Source: Pandoraea pulmonicola (lineage in GTDB: Bacteria; Pseudomonadota; Gammaproteobacteria; Burkholderiales; Burkholderiaceae). Taken from it: a DNA stretch of 64,000 nucleotides. A model generated the notes under the pieces. That model was given only the letters and a program-made list of their open reading frames with translations. It ran no database searches and was not told where the DNA came from. Shown one piece after another: positions 53,886 through 63,900 of this stretch. Positions within the stretch are counted from its first letter, which is position 1. Each line of letters opens with the position of its first letter. Location of the stretch: assembly GCF_000815105.2 (NCBI RefSeq), contig NZ_CP010310.2, forward strand, positions 2,976,001 to 3,040,000, read 5' to 3'. A program made the position numbers and the translations under genes.

Positions 53886-55025
53886 TCAGGACTGCGCGGG
53901 CGCCGTGAGTGTGGACAGGTCGCGGTCGAACAGCGTCGACCATGTGAAGGTCTTCTCGGTCACCTCGCGACGGCGCACCGGCAGGTGCGGCAGCACTTGC
54001 TCGGCAAAGCGATACGACTCTTCCAGCAACGGCATGCCCGAGAGGATGAATGTCTCGATGCCGCGCGACGCATAATCGTTGAGCGTGCGAATCACGGTTT
54101 CGGGCGAGCCGACGATCGCCGTGCCGGGGCCCGGGCGCACCAGGCCGAGACCCGACCACAGGTTCGGCGCAATTTCCAGGTCGCGGGCGCGCGCGGGACG
54201 TTTGCCTTGGTGCAAGGCGCTCATGCGTCGCTGCCCCACCGAGTCGCTCCCTCCCACGAAGCGTTGATTCGCGGCAATCGCATCGTCGTCCATCAAACTC
54301 AGCAGGCGGTCGGCTTCGGCCCAGGCGGCCTCGTCCGTGTCACGCAGAATCACGTACAGACGAACGCCGTGCGACAGACTCCGGCCGTAATGCGCCGCGC
54401 GGGCATTGACGTGCTTGACCCGTTGTTCGATCTCGTCCGGCGTCTCTCCCCACGACAGATAGGTGTCGACGTGCTTGGCAGCGACTTCGATCGCCGGTTC
54501 GGACGACCCACCGAACCACAACGGCGGCATCGGAATGGACTTGCCCGCCGGCAAGGCCAGCTTCGCCCCTTCCACGCTGAAGTACTTGCCTTCGTACGTG
54601 AGCGTTTCACCCGCGAAGAGACGCTTGAAGATCGTCAGATATTCGTCAGCCATCAGATACCGTTCGTCGTGCGGGATCTTCATGCCGTACGCGCCGAGCA
54701 TCTTCGCGTCGCCCGATACGACATTGAGCAGCAGCCGGCCCTTGGAAAACTCCTGGAACGTGGCCGCCATCTTGGCGAGCAGCGTCGGCTGGACCAGCCC
54801 CGGATGGATCGCCAGCAGGAAGTTCATGTCGTCGGTGTGCGGCAGGAGCGAGCCGCCCATCACCCACACGTCATGCGCGCCCGTGGCAAAGAGCGCTCCG
54901 GTAAAACCGAGATGGTCGTAGCCGCGGGCCAATTGCTGGAGATAGCGGTAGTTGATCGGGCGTGCGCCCTCCGTCGTCCAGGGGGCATGCCCGTCGGGCG
55001 CCGTGAGATACCAGTAAACGTTCAT
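53886..55025 (-). CDS. ssuD: FMN-dependent alkanesulfonate monooxygenase (LLM class)
   Basis: 379 residues, the normal SsuD length. The TIM-barrel family motifs are MNVYWYLTAPDGH at the N-terminus, LLNVVSGDAKMLGAYG, PPLWFGGSSEPAIEVAAKH and GQRRMSALHQGKRP. SsuD uses reduced FMN and oxygen to release sulfite from alkanesulfonates in the cytoplasm, giving sulfur under sulfate starvation. The FMN reductase SsuE is not in the window. It sits between two SsuA-like genes on the same strand, so the three form a leftward sulfonate operon. Confidence 0.92.
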   Translation of the reverse strand: MNVYWYLTAPDGHAPWTTEGARPINYRYLQQLARGYDHLGFTGALFATGAHDVWVMGGSLLPHTDDMNFLLAIHPGLVQPTLLAKMAATFQEFSKGRLLLNVVSGDAKMLGAYGMKIPHDERYLMADEYLTIFKRLFAGETLTYEGKYFSVEGAKLALPAGKSIPMPPLWFGGSSEPAIEVAAKHVDTYLSWGETPDEIEQRVKHVNARAAHYGRSLSHGVRLYVILRDTDEAAWAEADRLLSLMDDDAIAANQRFVGGSDSVGQRRMSALHQGKRPARARDLEIAPNLWSGLGLVRPGPGTAIVGSPETVIRTLNDYASRGIETFILSGMPLLEESYRFAEQVLPHLPVRRREVTEKTFTWSTLFDRDLSTLTAPAQS

Positions 55026-55055
55026 TGCGAAATCCGAAAAATCAACTGAAGAAGT

Positions 55056-55967
55056 TCAATGCGCGAGTGCGCCGGGCGAGAAGCGAAGCGGCACATGCGG
55101 CGCCGCTTGACGAAGGTCGAGCGCGCGCGCCAGGTCTCCATGCCGGTGGAGCAGGTCGGCCTCGCGTTGTTGTTCGTCATAGAACGCCGCGTCGCAAGCA
55201 AGCAGTTGCCAGTCACGGGCGGCCAACGAGGCCCGCCATGCGGCGGCGTTCGCGTCGGCAATGCCCGCCGAGGCAAGACGATCGGCGTACGGCGTGGGGA
55301 CGGCCGCCACGTCCTGACCCAGCGCCGCCAAGGCCGAGAACAAGGCGCCCAATGCGCCGGCGTGTTGGGCGACTGCATCGCGATGCGCCCAGAACACGGA
55401 GCGATTGGGGACATACGCACCGATCTCGGTCAGCACTTGCCACTCGGCATGCGCCCGGGCCCGCTCGAGCCACGGCGCCATGGCGATCCACGCCTCCACC
55501 CTTCCCTCCTGCAAGGCGCGAAAGGCATCGACGGGCGCGAGTTCCACACGCTCGACATCGCGCAACGTCAATCCTTCGCGCTCGAGCACAGCCGCCAGAA
55601 ACGAGGTGTGGAAGGAGCCGTCGAGCAAGGCGACACGGCGGCCCGCCAGACCCGCGACGCCGGTGGGACCGGTCACGGCTCGAACCACAAGCGCCCCATT
55701 CGCGCCGCGCGGCGCGGAGGCTGCAACGTAGGCGAGCGGTACGCCGGCATGCTGTGCAAGCAAGGGCGGCGTGGAACCCGTGCCGCCCACGTCGATGACG
55801 CGCTCCGCCACCAGACGGCCCGTATCGCGACCTTCGCGGTACGGCACGAACTGAATCAGTGGCGCACCCTCCGGCGAAAGAAGCGCCGACGGCCAGCGAT
55901 CGGGCCATGTCAGCGCTGCCAGCTGCAGATGCAGATTGTTGGGATGGACCCCGACGCGCAACGTCAT
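55056..55967 (-). CDS. SsuA-like periplasmic-binding-fold protein without signal peptide
   Basis: 303 residues. The fold matches sulfonate-binding proteins: VGVHPNNLHLQLAALTWPDR, VIDVGGTGSTPPLLAQHAGVP, GLAGRRVALLDGSFHTSFLA and WIAMAPWLERARAHAEW. Unlike the other SsuA-like protein, it has no signal peptide from either plausible start. It may therefore stay in the cytoplasm; some enzymes of sulfur metabolism share this fold. The ATG at 55967 is coupled (ATGA) to a 17-codon leader ORF with a strong ribosome site. The in-frame ATG at 56036 has no good site. It is first in the ssuD operon. Confidence 0.75.
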   Translation of the reverse strand: MTLRVGVHPNNLHLQLAALTWPDRWPSALLSPEGAPLIQFVPYREGRDTGRLVAERVIDVGGTGSTPPLLAQHAGVPLAYVAASAPRGANGALVVRAVTGPTGVAGLAGRRVALLDGSFHTSFLAAVLEREGLTLRDVERVELAPVDAFRALQEGRVEAWIAMAPWLERARAHAEWQVLTEIGAYVPNRSVFWAHRDAVAQHAGALGALFSALAALGQDVAAVPTPYADRLASAGIADANAAAWRASLAARDWQLLACDAAFYDEQQREADLLHRHGDLARALDLRQAAPHVPLRFSPGALAH

Positions 55968-56017
55968 CGCGGGCCTCGTCGGTATCGTGCGCCTTGGCGC
56001 GCCGGACGCAAGTGCAT
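55964..56017 (-). CDS. Candidate 17-residue leader peptide before the ssu operon
   Basis: A short open frame of 17 codons, MHLRPARQGARYRRGPR, follows a GAAGGAGAG ribosome site and ends in a TGA overlapping the ATG of the SsuA-like gene. It is Arg-rich and has no membrane part. The arrangement suggests translational coupling or an attenuator that senses ribosome pausing. It is out of frame with the downstream gene. Coding is supported by the ribosome site and overlap only. Confidence 0.45.
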   Translation of the reverse strand: MHLRPARQGARYRRGPR

Positions 56018-56074
56018 TCGTTCTCTCCTTCGTCATCCTGACGTGCTGCCGCATCGTCATTGCGTTATCATCAC

Positions 56075-56120
56075 AAATCACAAATTCGCTATTGGGTGAT
56101 TTTATTGCCTCATAGCGAAT
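56075..56120. promoter_or_regulatory. Two overlapping dyads between the ssu operon and the S24 regulator
   Basis: ATTCGCTAT (56084-56092) and ATAGCGAAT (56112-56120) are perfect 9-base inverted repeats. A second pair, AAATCAC (56075-56081) and GTGATTT (56096-56102), overlaps the first. They lie in the AT-rich divergent gap and are likely operators for the regulator next door, controlling both genes. The spacing of the first pair is about 28 bases centre to centre. Confidence 0.55.
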
Positions 56121-56194
56121 ATTCTTAATGATATTTTTCACTATGGTTATCGTTGCGGCGGGATTTCAACTGGCCGCTATGGCGGGAGACGCGC

Positions 56195-56893
56195 ATGGCA
56201 AAAGCGGGCAAGGCAGCGGTCGAGGAAAGCGGTGTCGGAAGTTCGGGACATGGGGCGGACGATGACTTCATCGCCCGGTTGCGCGTTCTGGTATCGCGCG
56301 CCGGGAACGCGAGCGCCCTGGTTCGCCAGGCGGGCATTTCGCCGAGCGGCTTTCAGAAGTACCTGAGCGGCGCGGAGCCATCGCGACGCGTGCTCATCGC
56401 GTTATCGGAAGCCGGCGGCGTGACGCTCGAATGGTTGATGACGGGACGCGGTCCGATGGAGGTGGCCATTCGCGACGCCTGGCCGGAGAACCATCTGACG
56501 CTTCTGCCGCTATATCGGGCTGGCGATACCGACTGCCCCGTCCCGGAGGCGTCACCGGAGAAGCTCGTGCAATTGGCGTTCTGTCAGGAATGGCTGGCAC
56601 GCCATGGATTCGATCCCGCGTACCTGGCCACGATGCGCGTCGAAGGCAACGCCATGGCGCCGACGTTTCGCGCGGGAGATACCTTGGTGGTGGATCGCCA
56701 GAGCGCGAACGTCGCCGACGGCGAGGTCTATGTGCTTCGCGACGGCACCGACCTGCTCATCAAACGATTGCAGCGGCAGTTGGGTGGCATGGTGTCGCTG
56801 ACTTCGGACAACGCGCAGTACGCCCCCATACAGGCGCCGTTGGAGAGTCTCGATATCGTCGGGCGCGTGATCTGGCGCGGCGCGTTGTTGTAA
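56195..56893 (+). CDS. XRE-type repressor with S24 (LexA/CI-like) domain lacking the catalytic serine
   Basis: 232 residues. An N-terminal helix-turn-helix (about 24-85: ASALVRQAGISPSGFQKYLS, then SRRVLIALSEAGGVTLEWLM) is joined to an S24 peptidase-like domain (about 115-232). In the family motif G-x-S-M, this protein has GNAM (151-154), so Ala replaces the serine nucleophile; the Lys (LLIKRL, Lys190) is kept. It probably cannot self-cleave, and may respond to a ligand or partner instead. ATG 56195 has a GGGAG site 8 bases upstream. It is divergent from the ssu operon and converges on the MFS gene. Confidence 0.83.
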   Translation: MAKAGKAAVEESGVGSSGHGADDDFIARLRVLVSRAGNASALVRQAGISPSGFQKYLSGAEPSRRVLIALSEAGGVTLEWLMTGRGPMEVAIRDAWPENHLTLLPLYRAGDTDCPVPEASPEKLVQLAFCQEWLARHGFDPAYLATMRVEGNAMAPTFRAGDTLVVDRQSANVADGEVYVLRDGTDLLIKRLQRQLGGMVSLTSDNAQYAPIQAPLESLDIVGRVIWRGALL

Positions 56894-56911
56894 GCGGCGC
56901 TCGCGCGCGTC

Positions 56912-58474
56912 TCAGTCGATCTGCTTCTGAATGAAGGCGCACAGCGCACCGACGAGCGACACGCCGATGATCACGGAAAAGCCGTCGAGCGCGCCGAGGA
57001 AGCTTGCCTGTTGCATGACCATGGTGTGAATCGTGGACAACGCGAGCGCGCTTGCCTGCTGTGCGGCATATCCCATCGCCTCGTAGCCGTGCACCAGCTT
57101 GCCGAAGGTGTCCTGAAAGATCGGGTTGAACGGATTGACCGATTCCGCGAGGCGCGTCTCGTGCACCGCCACGCGGTGCTGCTGCAGGATGATCATCGTC
57201 GCCGTGGCGAACGAATACGTCAGTTGCTTGACGATGTTCTTGAAGCGATAGCCGTGGTGGAATTCCTCCACGGCGAAAATCCGGAACGTGACGTTGGCGA
57301 CCGGCAACGCGATCGTCAGCAGAAGCAGCCCACGCAGGATCAGCGGAAAAACCAACCATGGCATGCTGACGTCCGGCGGCATGCAGGTCATCCACAGGCC
57401 GATCAGCGCAGCCATCAGGAATCCGGGCACGATCAGCCACTTCTTGTGTGCCAGCCGCCCCGCATACCGGAAGTACGCGACGGCCCCGACGATCGACACG
57501 AGCGAAGTGAGCCCGACAAGCCGCCCCGCGTTCTCCACCGGGTAGTGCAGTCCGCCTTCGAGCAGCCGGGAGACGAGAAAGCCCATCGAATTGCTGACGT
57601 AGTAGAACGCGATGTAGAGCATGATCCCGGCCTGAAACGTCTTCTCGCGAAGCGCGTGCAGGCGCAGCAACGGACGTGGATGATGCCATTGCTGCCAGAC
57701 GAAGCCGCCGAGCGCCACCATCCCCGCCCCCGCCAGAAAGATCAGTTCCGGCGATGAGCCGAGCAGCTCGAAGCGCACCTGCTGCATGGCGATCTGCAAC
57801 GCGCCCTGGGCGAAAGCGAACAGGATGTAAGGCCAGAAATGCGCTTCGCCGCGATGCTCGTGCAGCACGCGCCCGGTCGACGGCACGACGAGAATCGTGA
57901 AGACCCCGAGCGCCACGCCGCCGAAGCCCGTCGCCACGAATAGCGCACGCCAGCCGAAATACCCGATCAGGTAACCGCCGGCGAGCGGTGCCAGCGCGCT
58001 GCCGACCAGAATCATCAGCAGGAACACGCGCACGGCGACCGCGCGCCGCTGCGGGGCGATTTTCGTTTGGATCAGGATGCGGCAGGCGCTCATCATCGGG
58101 CCGATGAAGTAGCCCTGGAAACCACGCGCGATGGCGAGCTCGATCGACGATTCGCTCAGCGCGGCGGCAACCGCCCCCGCGGCGAACAGAAGCAGGCTGC
58201 CGCCCACGTAGCGTCGATAGCCCAGACGCTCCACCCACCACTGCTGTTGCAGAATGCCCAGCACCGATGCCACGGCGTACGCGCTCGACGACCACACGAG
58301 TTCATCCGGAGATGCGTTGATTCCGCCGGCGATATAGCTCGTGAAGAATGCAAATCCGGCGTTGTCGAAATAGTCGAGACCGGTGCCAAGCGCAATGGCC
58401 CAGGGAAAGAAGTCGTCCTTGAAACGCATCAACAACGAACGCGACGGCCCCTGCGCCGGTGCAGCGACAGTCAT
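56912..58474 (-). CDS. MFS transporter, DHA2 (EmrB-like) family
   Basis: 520 residues with about 14 hydrophobic helices, the DHA2 topology. The N-terminal helix is PWAIALGTGLDYFDNAGFAF; the loop RRAVAVRVFLLMILVGSAL and GGYLIGYFGWRALFVATGF match motif C of drug:proton antiporters (GxxLxxxxGWR). The end is VIIGVSLVGALCAFIQKQID. It is expected to export a drug or toxic metabolite across the inner membrane. The start overlaps the stop of the MerR gene by 4 bases, so the regulator and pump are co-translated. No membrane-fusion partner is in the window. Confidence 0.87.
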   Translation of the reverse strand: MTVAAPAQGPSRSLLMRFKDDFFPWAIALGTGLDYFDNAGFAFFTSYIAGGINASPDELVWSSSAYAVASVLGILQQQWWVERLGYRRYVGGSLLLFAAGAVAAALSESSIELAIARGFQGYFIGPMMSACRILIQTKIAPQRRAVAVRVFLLMILVGSALAPLAGGYLIGYFGWRALFVATGFGGVALGVFTILVVPSTGRVLHEHRGEAHFWPYILFAFAQGALQIAMQQVRFELLGSSPELIFLAGAGMVALGGFVWQQWHHPRPLLRLHALREKTFQAGIMLYIAFYYVSNSMGFLVSRLLEGGLHYPVENAGRLVGLTSLVSIVGAVAYFRYAGRLAHKKWLIVPGFLMAALIGLWMTCMPPDVSMPWLVFPLILRGLLLLTIALPVANVTFRIFAVEEFHHGYRFKNIVKQLTYSFATATMIILQQHRVAVHETRLAESVNPFNPIFQDTFGKLVHGYEAMGYAAQQASALALSTIHTMVMQQASFLGALDGFSVIIGVSLVGALCAFIQKQID

Positions 58475-58992
58475 TTGGCCGCCGCCTTTTGTGGACGGCC
58501 CTGGCTGGCGCGCCAGGCCGCCGCACGTTCACGCCGCTCGCGCAGCAGTTCGTCCCTCGGCTCGCCGGCAATGCGGCGACGGATGTACTCGAGGTCATAG
58601 GCGAGTTCGTCGCGCACGGCCTGTGCCTCGCGCATCTCGCGCTTGACTGCCTGAATTCTCGCGTCGACCGCGTCGACTTGCCGCGCCAACGATTTCTCGA
58701 TTTCACGCAGCGACGCCTGCGACACGACTGTCCCCGACGCATTCGCCGACTCGATCGGCTTTTGCAGAATCTCGGCGATCGTCTGGAGCGAGAATCCGAG
58801 CGAGCGCATGCGCAGAATACGCGCAAACTTCTCCAGATCCTGCTCGGTGTAAAGTCGATAACGCCCATCGCTCCGATCGGGCGAGATCAGCCCCTTCTCC
58901 TCGTAGTACTTGAGCGTGCGCGGTGTCACGTTGAGACGTTCCGCCGCGTCGCGCACCGTAACGTATCCGGATTCACTGCTGGACGAAGACAT
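58471..58992 (-). CDS. MerR-family regulator of the efflux gene
   Basis: 173 residues. The HTH (about 8-76) reads VRDAAERLNVTPRTLKYYEE, then GLISPDRSDGRYRLY and the wing. A long coiled coil (about 90-145: SLREIEKSLARQVDAVDARI) forms the dimer. The C-terminal tail is basic. No effector domain or metal Cys pattern is present. I chose 58992 over an ATG at 59085, which would add a 31-residue non-conserved leader. It overlaps the MFS gene by 4 bases. Its operator is likely the dyad just upstream. Confidence 0.87.
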   Translation of the reverse strand: MSSSSSESGYVTVRDAAERLNVTPRTLKYYEEKGLISPDRSDGRYRLYTEQDLEKFARILRMRSLGFSLQTIAEILQKPIESANASGTVVSQASLREIEKSLARQVDAVDARIQAVKREMREAQAVRDELAYDLEYIRRRIAGEPRDELLRERRERAAAWRASQGRPQKAAAK

Positions 58993-59046
58993 GGCATCCA
59001 CTGGGTGAGACGACAACAGGGGAATCATAGCACAACCTGTACGTAC

Positions 59047-59080
59047 ACGTTCATGTTTGGATGAACGTACCCCGTTCATC
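59047..59080. promoter_or_regulatory. Three alternating half-sites upstream of the MerR gene
   Basis: Half-sites ACGTTCAT, GATGAACG and CGTTCATC lie in alternating orientation. The second and third make a perfect 8-base inverted repeat with a 5-base spacer; the first and second make another 8-base dyad with a 6-base spacer. This is a typical MerR-style operator layout and sits between the MerR gene and the ABC exporter gene, so it may regulate either. Confidence 0.6.
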
Positions 59081-59109
59081 GACACGGATCGGGTGCTAGC
59101 GCGCGACGC

Positions 59110-60849
59110 CTAGGTGCGCCGGGCCAGCACTTCGTCGCGCGGGCCCGCATCGACCACACGACCGGCCTCCATCACGACGATGGTGTCAAAACGTTCCAAC
59201 AGGCTCGGGCGATGGACGGACGCCACGATGCACGCCGTCGGAAAGGCTTCGTACATCCGGTCGAAGACGCGCGCCTCCGCCTGCGGATCGAGAGCGCTGG
59301 TCGGCTCGTCGAGCAGGAGTAGCGAACTGCCCCGCGCCGCCAACGCGCCCCGCGCCAACGCCAGCCGCTGCCGCTGACCGCCGGAGAAGTTGCTGCCTCG
59401 CTCGTTGACCGCACTGTCGAGTCCATCGGGAAGCTGGCGCAGCACGTCGTCGAATACGCCGGCATGCACGGCCGCCTGCAACGCCAGGGTGTCCGCCGGC
59501 TCGCCAAACGTCAGGTTCTCTTCCACGCTGGCCTCGAACACATCCGCTTCCTGGGGAATGAGGGTCGCGAGCGTGCGCAGCGTTGCCCAGTCGGTGCGGG
59601 CGTCGTCGCGCAGGAGGTCTCCCTGCTGTGGCAGGTACAGGCCGGCGAGCACACGCAGCAACGTGCTCTTGCCGCCACCGCTCGGGCCGACGAGCGCCAC
59701 CCGCTCGCCACGACGGAGCACGAGATCCACCCCGTGCAGCCCACCGCGCGCGTCGTCGGCATAGCACCACGACACGCTGCGCAGAGCGAGCGTCCGCCAG
59801 GCGGCGCCGGGGACGATGGACGGCACGCTGGCGTCGGGGTCTCCGGGGGCGTGCCAGATCGGCTCGGCGCTGCCGTAGTCGGTATGCATGCGCGCGAAGC
59901 TCTGGAAGTTCGACGCCATCGCACCCACGACCGTCGCGGCCTGCTGCGCGTACTGATAGATCATGAACACCGTGCCGAGCAGCACGGCTTGCCCAGGCTG
60001 GCGCGACTGCAGCACGTACACCACGACGAGAATCCACGTGAGTCCCATGCCGAGCAGATCGACGGCGAACCACCTCCCTTCGTTGATGATGACGGCACGG
60101 CGCAGCGGCACCATCACCGCATCCATCCGGCGGCCGAGCACCTTGCGCGAGGCCGCCTGAAGGCGCAGCCCGATCACCGTGCCGGCGTTGCCGACGAAGT
60201 CGAGCAAGGCGGCCGCGTAGCGGCGCTCCGCGTCGTTCTCCGCGCGGGCGAGCGGCATGAGCGTGCGATCGAAGCGCAGGATGATGATGGCGATGACCAC
60301 ATAGCCTGTCACCGCGATGACGCCGCTCGTGCGCGAGAGCAGCGCAAGCGCGACGATCGGCCCGACGAAGCTGAACGCGCTCTGCAGATATCCGAACTGG
60401 TTCTGCGCGAAATCCGACAGCGCCCGGCTGGACTGCACCACTCGATGCTGCAATTCGCCCGAATGCCGCCCGTCGCGCCACGCGAGGGGCGCGGCGGCAA
60501 TGCGCGCGTAGAGCTGATCGGCCAGCCGCTCGCGCACGCGCACACCGACGTTGCGCTCCAGGATCCGGCCCGGACCGTGCAGCAGCCACGACAACAGATA
60601 GACGCCGACCAGGTAGAGGATCCAGCGTCCGGCCGTCGCCATGTCGCCCTGCTGAAGCGCGTTGATCGCCTGAGCGGCAAACCACGGCATGGTCAGGCGC
60701 AGCAACTGGGCCGCCGAGAGGAGTGCCGCGGCGCCGAGCAGTTGGCGCCGCACGCCGTGCGCATGACGCCACAGCGCCCGGTAGAGATCGCGCGCGGCGT
60801 TGCCGAGCCCGATGGCGGGCTTGCGCGAGGGGGATTCGGACGCCGTCAT
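59110..60849 (-). CDS. ABC exporter (permease-ATPase fusion)
   Basis: 579 residues. Six helices fall in about 30-300 ([38 protein letters not shown] and further pairs), then an ATPase: Walker [10 protein letters not shown], signature [14 protein letters not shown], Walker [15 protein letters not shown], and an H loop SVHRPSL. Half-size exporters of this kind work as homodimers. The substrate is unknown; a lipid, peptide or drug is possible. The start at 60849 has an AGGAG site 11 bases upstream. It lies between the MerR-efflux pair and the large toxin-like gene, on the same strand as both. Confidence 0.87.
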   Translation of the reverse strand: MTASESPSRKPAIGLGNAARDLYRALWRHAHGVRRQLLGAAALLSAAQLLRLTMPWFAAQAINALQQGDMATAGRWILYLVGVYLLSWLLHGPGRILERNVGVRVRERLADQLYARIAAAPLAWRDGRHSGELQHRVVQSSRALSDFAQNQFGYLQSAFSFVGPIVALALLSRTSGVIAVTGYVVIAIIILRFDRTLMPLARAENDAERRYAAALLDFVGNAGTVIGLRLQAASRKVLGRRMDAVMVPLRRAVIINEGRWFAVDLLGMGLTWILVVVYVLQSRQPGQAVLLGTVFMIYQYAQQAATVVGAMASNFQSFARMHTDYGSAEPIWHAPGDPDASVPSIVPGAAWRTLALRSVSWCYADDARGGLHGVDLVLRRGERVALVGPSGGGKSTLLRVLAGLYLPQQGDLLRDDARTDWATLRTLATLIPQEADVFEASVEENLTFGEPADTLALQAAVHAGVFDDVLRQLPDGLDSAVNERGSNFSGGQRQRLALARGALAARGSSLLLLDEPTSALDPQAEARVFDRMYEAFPTACIVASVHRPSLLERFDTIVVMEAGRVVDAGPRDEVLARRT

Positions 60850-60933
60850 GCGCTCGTCGCTCCTGTGTCGTGAGGCACATCGACTGCCGCGGCGAACCGC
60901 GGCATATGTGCGTGGATGTGTCGGAATTCCCGA

Positions 60934-60957
60934 GATTGCCGGGATTGCCGGGATTGC
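60934..60957. repeat. Short tandem repeat GATTGCCGG
   Basis: The 9-base unit GATTGCCGG occurs twice exactly and a third time in part, between the ABC exporter start and the end of the toxin-like gene. A perfect TTGACA hexamer on the minus strand abuts it (60958-60963), but the matching -10 is poor. The repeat may be a site of slippage. Confidence 0.4.
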
Positions 60958-60989
60958 TGTCAAGACCGGTCAATATAGGGGAAATTCCG

Positions 60990-63900
60990 TCAGACGTCGC
61001 GCCGTGGCGCTGGCGTGGCGTTCGGCAACGTGGGGCGATCGTGCGGTGCGGGGGCGATGTAGTGGAAGCGCAACGCCGCATCGGGATAGCGATACGGCAC
61101 CATGGCCAGGTTGACCGCACAGGAGTCGCAGAACGGCAGACGCGAACACAGCAAGATCGACTGGATGACGTTCTCGCCCGCCGGATGTTCCGCGTAAATC
61201 TGCGCCAGTATCATCCGTTCGGTATCGAGCGTGCGATCCTGCGCGCGGCCCGCCGCGGCCTGATAGGTTGGCAGATCGGCATCGGCCATCGCGAGGCGAA
61301 GTTCGGGCGGCTCCGTGGGCAACGCGTCCGATGCAGCGCCCGGATTGCTCAGTCGTTGCGTGACGACGCTGTCGGTGCGCCGCGCGTAGGCCTGTCCGGC
61401 GTCGACCACGCGCACGCCAGACGCGTTTGTGCGCAGTACTCTCTGCTGGAGTCCGGAGCGGCAGTAATAGAGCGTTTGCGTCCCGTCGGCGAGCGTGACC
61501 TGGGCGACCGCCAGATTGCCGTTGCCGGCGATCGCCCGCATCGGATCCTGCACGCTGCGCGCGGCACGCGGCGTGCCGTTGACCAATTCGCCCAGCCCCT
61601 CCAGTTCGGGGAACAATGTTTCAAAGAGGCCGAGCACCTCGCGCGTCGTCTCCACGTCCGACACGAACGGCAATTGAGACCAGACCGCGAGCGGTGCCGG
61701 TCGAGAGACGAAATCTCTGGCAATGGCATTGATGAACGCTTCGCGCTGTGCGGGATATTGCTGCCAGCGCGCCCACAACCGGTTGAACATCGGCAGTAGC
61801 GTGGCGTCGATCTCCAGCGCGGCGGCGGACCCGGATGCGTTCGAGACGGCCGGTTGGCGACGCGCGTTCACGCGGACTTCGATAGCGCGTGTGAGGGCGG
61901 CGACCGCATCGCGCGCCTCGACCACGGACAGCTCGATATCCTCCAGCCCGCGCCACACCTCGGCCGGCGAAGGCGCACGCTCCCAGCTGTGCAGATATAG
62001 CTGCAATAACGTACGCGTTTCGCCATGAGCGATCATCGGTAACACGATCGCATTTTCCGCCGCGGCACGGTGGCGCTGCGCCATGCGGTACTCGCGAATG
62101 TCGCGATGCTCCGCCCGGCGATACGACAGGCGCACGGGCGCGGATGAAGTCGTTGCGCCGGATGGCGGCGTGAAGCGGTAATACGTGTCGGGCGCGAGAC
62201 GCACGACGCCGTACAGGGCGCCATGCCGGTCTCGGTACGTTCCGAAGGGTGCGGCAAGCGTCATGTCGCCCAGCGTCAGGCTCACTCGTCGCCCGGCGAC
62301 CGGTCCGTCCGTCGTGGCTTGCTCGTAATAGTTCAGTTCGCCGTCGAGCTCGGGCGGATAGGCGGAGCGCGGCACCCTGGGGGCATCCGCCGGGACGTGA
62401 GGCACGCCGTGCTCGTCGAAGCGCCCCAACCGCCCGAAGGCGAAGAACGCCCGATGCCCCTGCGCATCGTCGAATGGCCGCGCATACACCGCCAAACGCA
62501 GGCGCACCAGCGGCGAGGCCTCGACGGGTTGATGCTGCGCGACGGTCGCGCCCTGTTCGGTGACGGCGACTTCCCCGTCGCGCTCGGTATGGCATTCCAG
62601 ACACATGCCGTCTATGTCGGTCCCGGGCCCGCGCGAGATTCGGCAAAGCGACGAGGGCCCCGTGGCGTGACGGATGTCTTCGAGCGGGCGAAGGTCCGAC
62701 GCGTGTCTGCGCGTGCGGGCGACCGTGATGCCGTACAGGACGCCGTCGATGTCGAACACCTGCACGCCGTTCTGCGTGAGATCGGGACGATATTCAACGA
62801 AGACGTCCGGCGGCAGCGACCATTGGACGCCGCGGCCCAACGCACTGCTGAACGACTCGCGCCCATAAACCGTGGCGACGGAATCTTCGGCCTGGCGTTC
62901 GGGCGCCGCCGGCCAGAGATGTTGCAACAACGCGATCGCGTCGTCGTGGAAGCGGCCGTCGCGCACGACCGCGGCCAGACACTCCAGGCCGGACAACGCG
63001 AGACGGGAGGCCATCGTCCGTCGCACGTCGTGGCCGGCCACCGAGCGCTTTGCTGCGTTGTGCCGGGGGTGGGCCGGGTCGATGTTGCGCAGATCGCCGT
63101 CGGTGCCAAGCGTGGCTCGGCGGTCGCGCGGACGGCGCTTGACCATGGTCTCGACGAGTATTTCGGCGACCTCCGCCATGTCCGGCGATTCGAGCACCGT
63201 TGTGTCGGGCGACGGCCATCCCGCCGCGACGCTCATCGGCGCCTGCGACCACACGACCCGTATCAAGTCGTCCTCGTCGATGCGGGACTCGATCTCGTCC
63301 CATCGCTCGCCCCAGAACACCGGCCCGTATGTCTGCGCCCAGCACCCGGATTCGTAACGGTGACGCGGGCCGCAAGGCCCTACCGGGGTAATCAGCGAGG
63401 GAACGTCGCTCGCCAACGAGAGTGCGAATTCCCGCCACTCGCCCCGATCGTCTTCAAGTCGCAGCAGGAGCGCATAGGGCGCGTGACGCACGACCGGCTC
63501 GGCGGTTCTCCCCATTGCCACCGGCGGCTCGACGATGATCTTCACCCATGCGGGCACGAGCCGCTCGGCGGACTCGAAAGCGGCGCGCGTCCGGGCATCC
63601 GCACTCGCCACCGCTTCGCGGATCATGGCCACGACGACGCGCTGCACGTCTGCCCGATATCTTTCGCGCCCGACTCGCAACGCGTCGTAGCTCTCTTCGG
63701 ACAAGGACGTTTCGCCCAGGCTGCGTGCGTCCGATGTGCGCCGGCATTGCGTCAATACCGGTCCGCCGAGCGCGTCGTAGGGGCGTGCGCGGAGCAATGC
63801 GTGAATGCCGCCGACGGCTGCGGCATGCGGCAACGGTTGCGCGGCGACGGGCGCTGCCCGGCGAACGACGGGGCTCGCGCCGGCTCGCAGGGCCGTCCGA

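Noticed and set aside
60723..61799. 358-codon plus-strand frame
   Set aside because: Runs across the ABC start and the end of the toxin-like gene in antisense, with no ribosome site or domain.
62589..62603. c-type cytochrome call for the toxin-like protein
   Set aside because: Only one C-x2-C-H motif and no cytochrome-like context.
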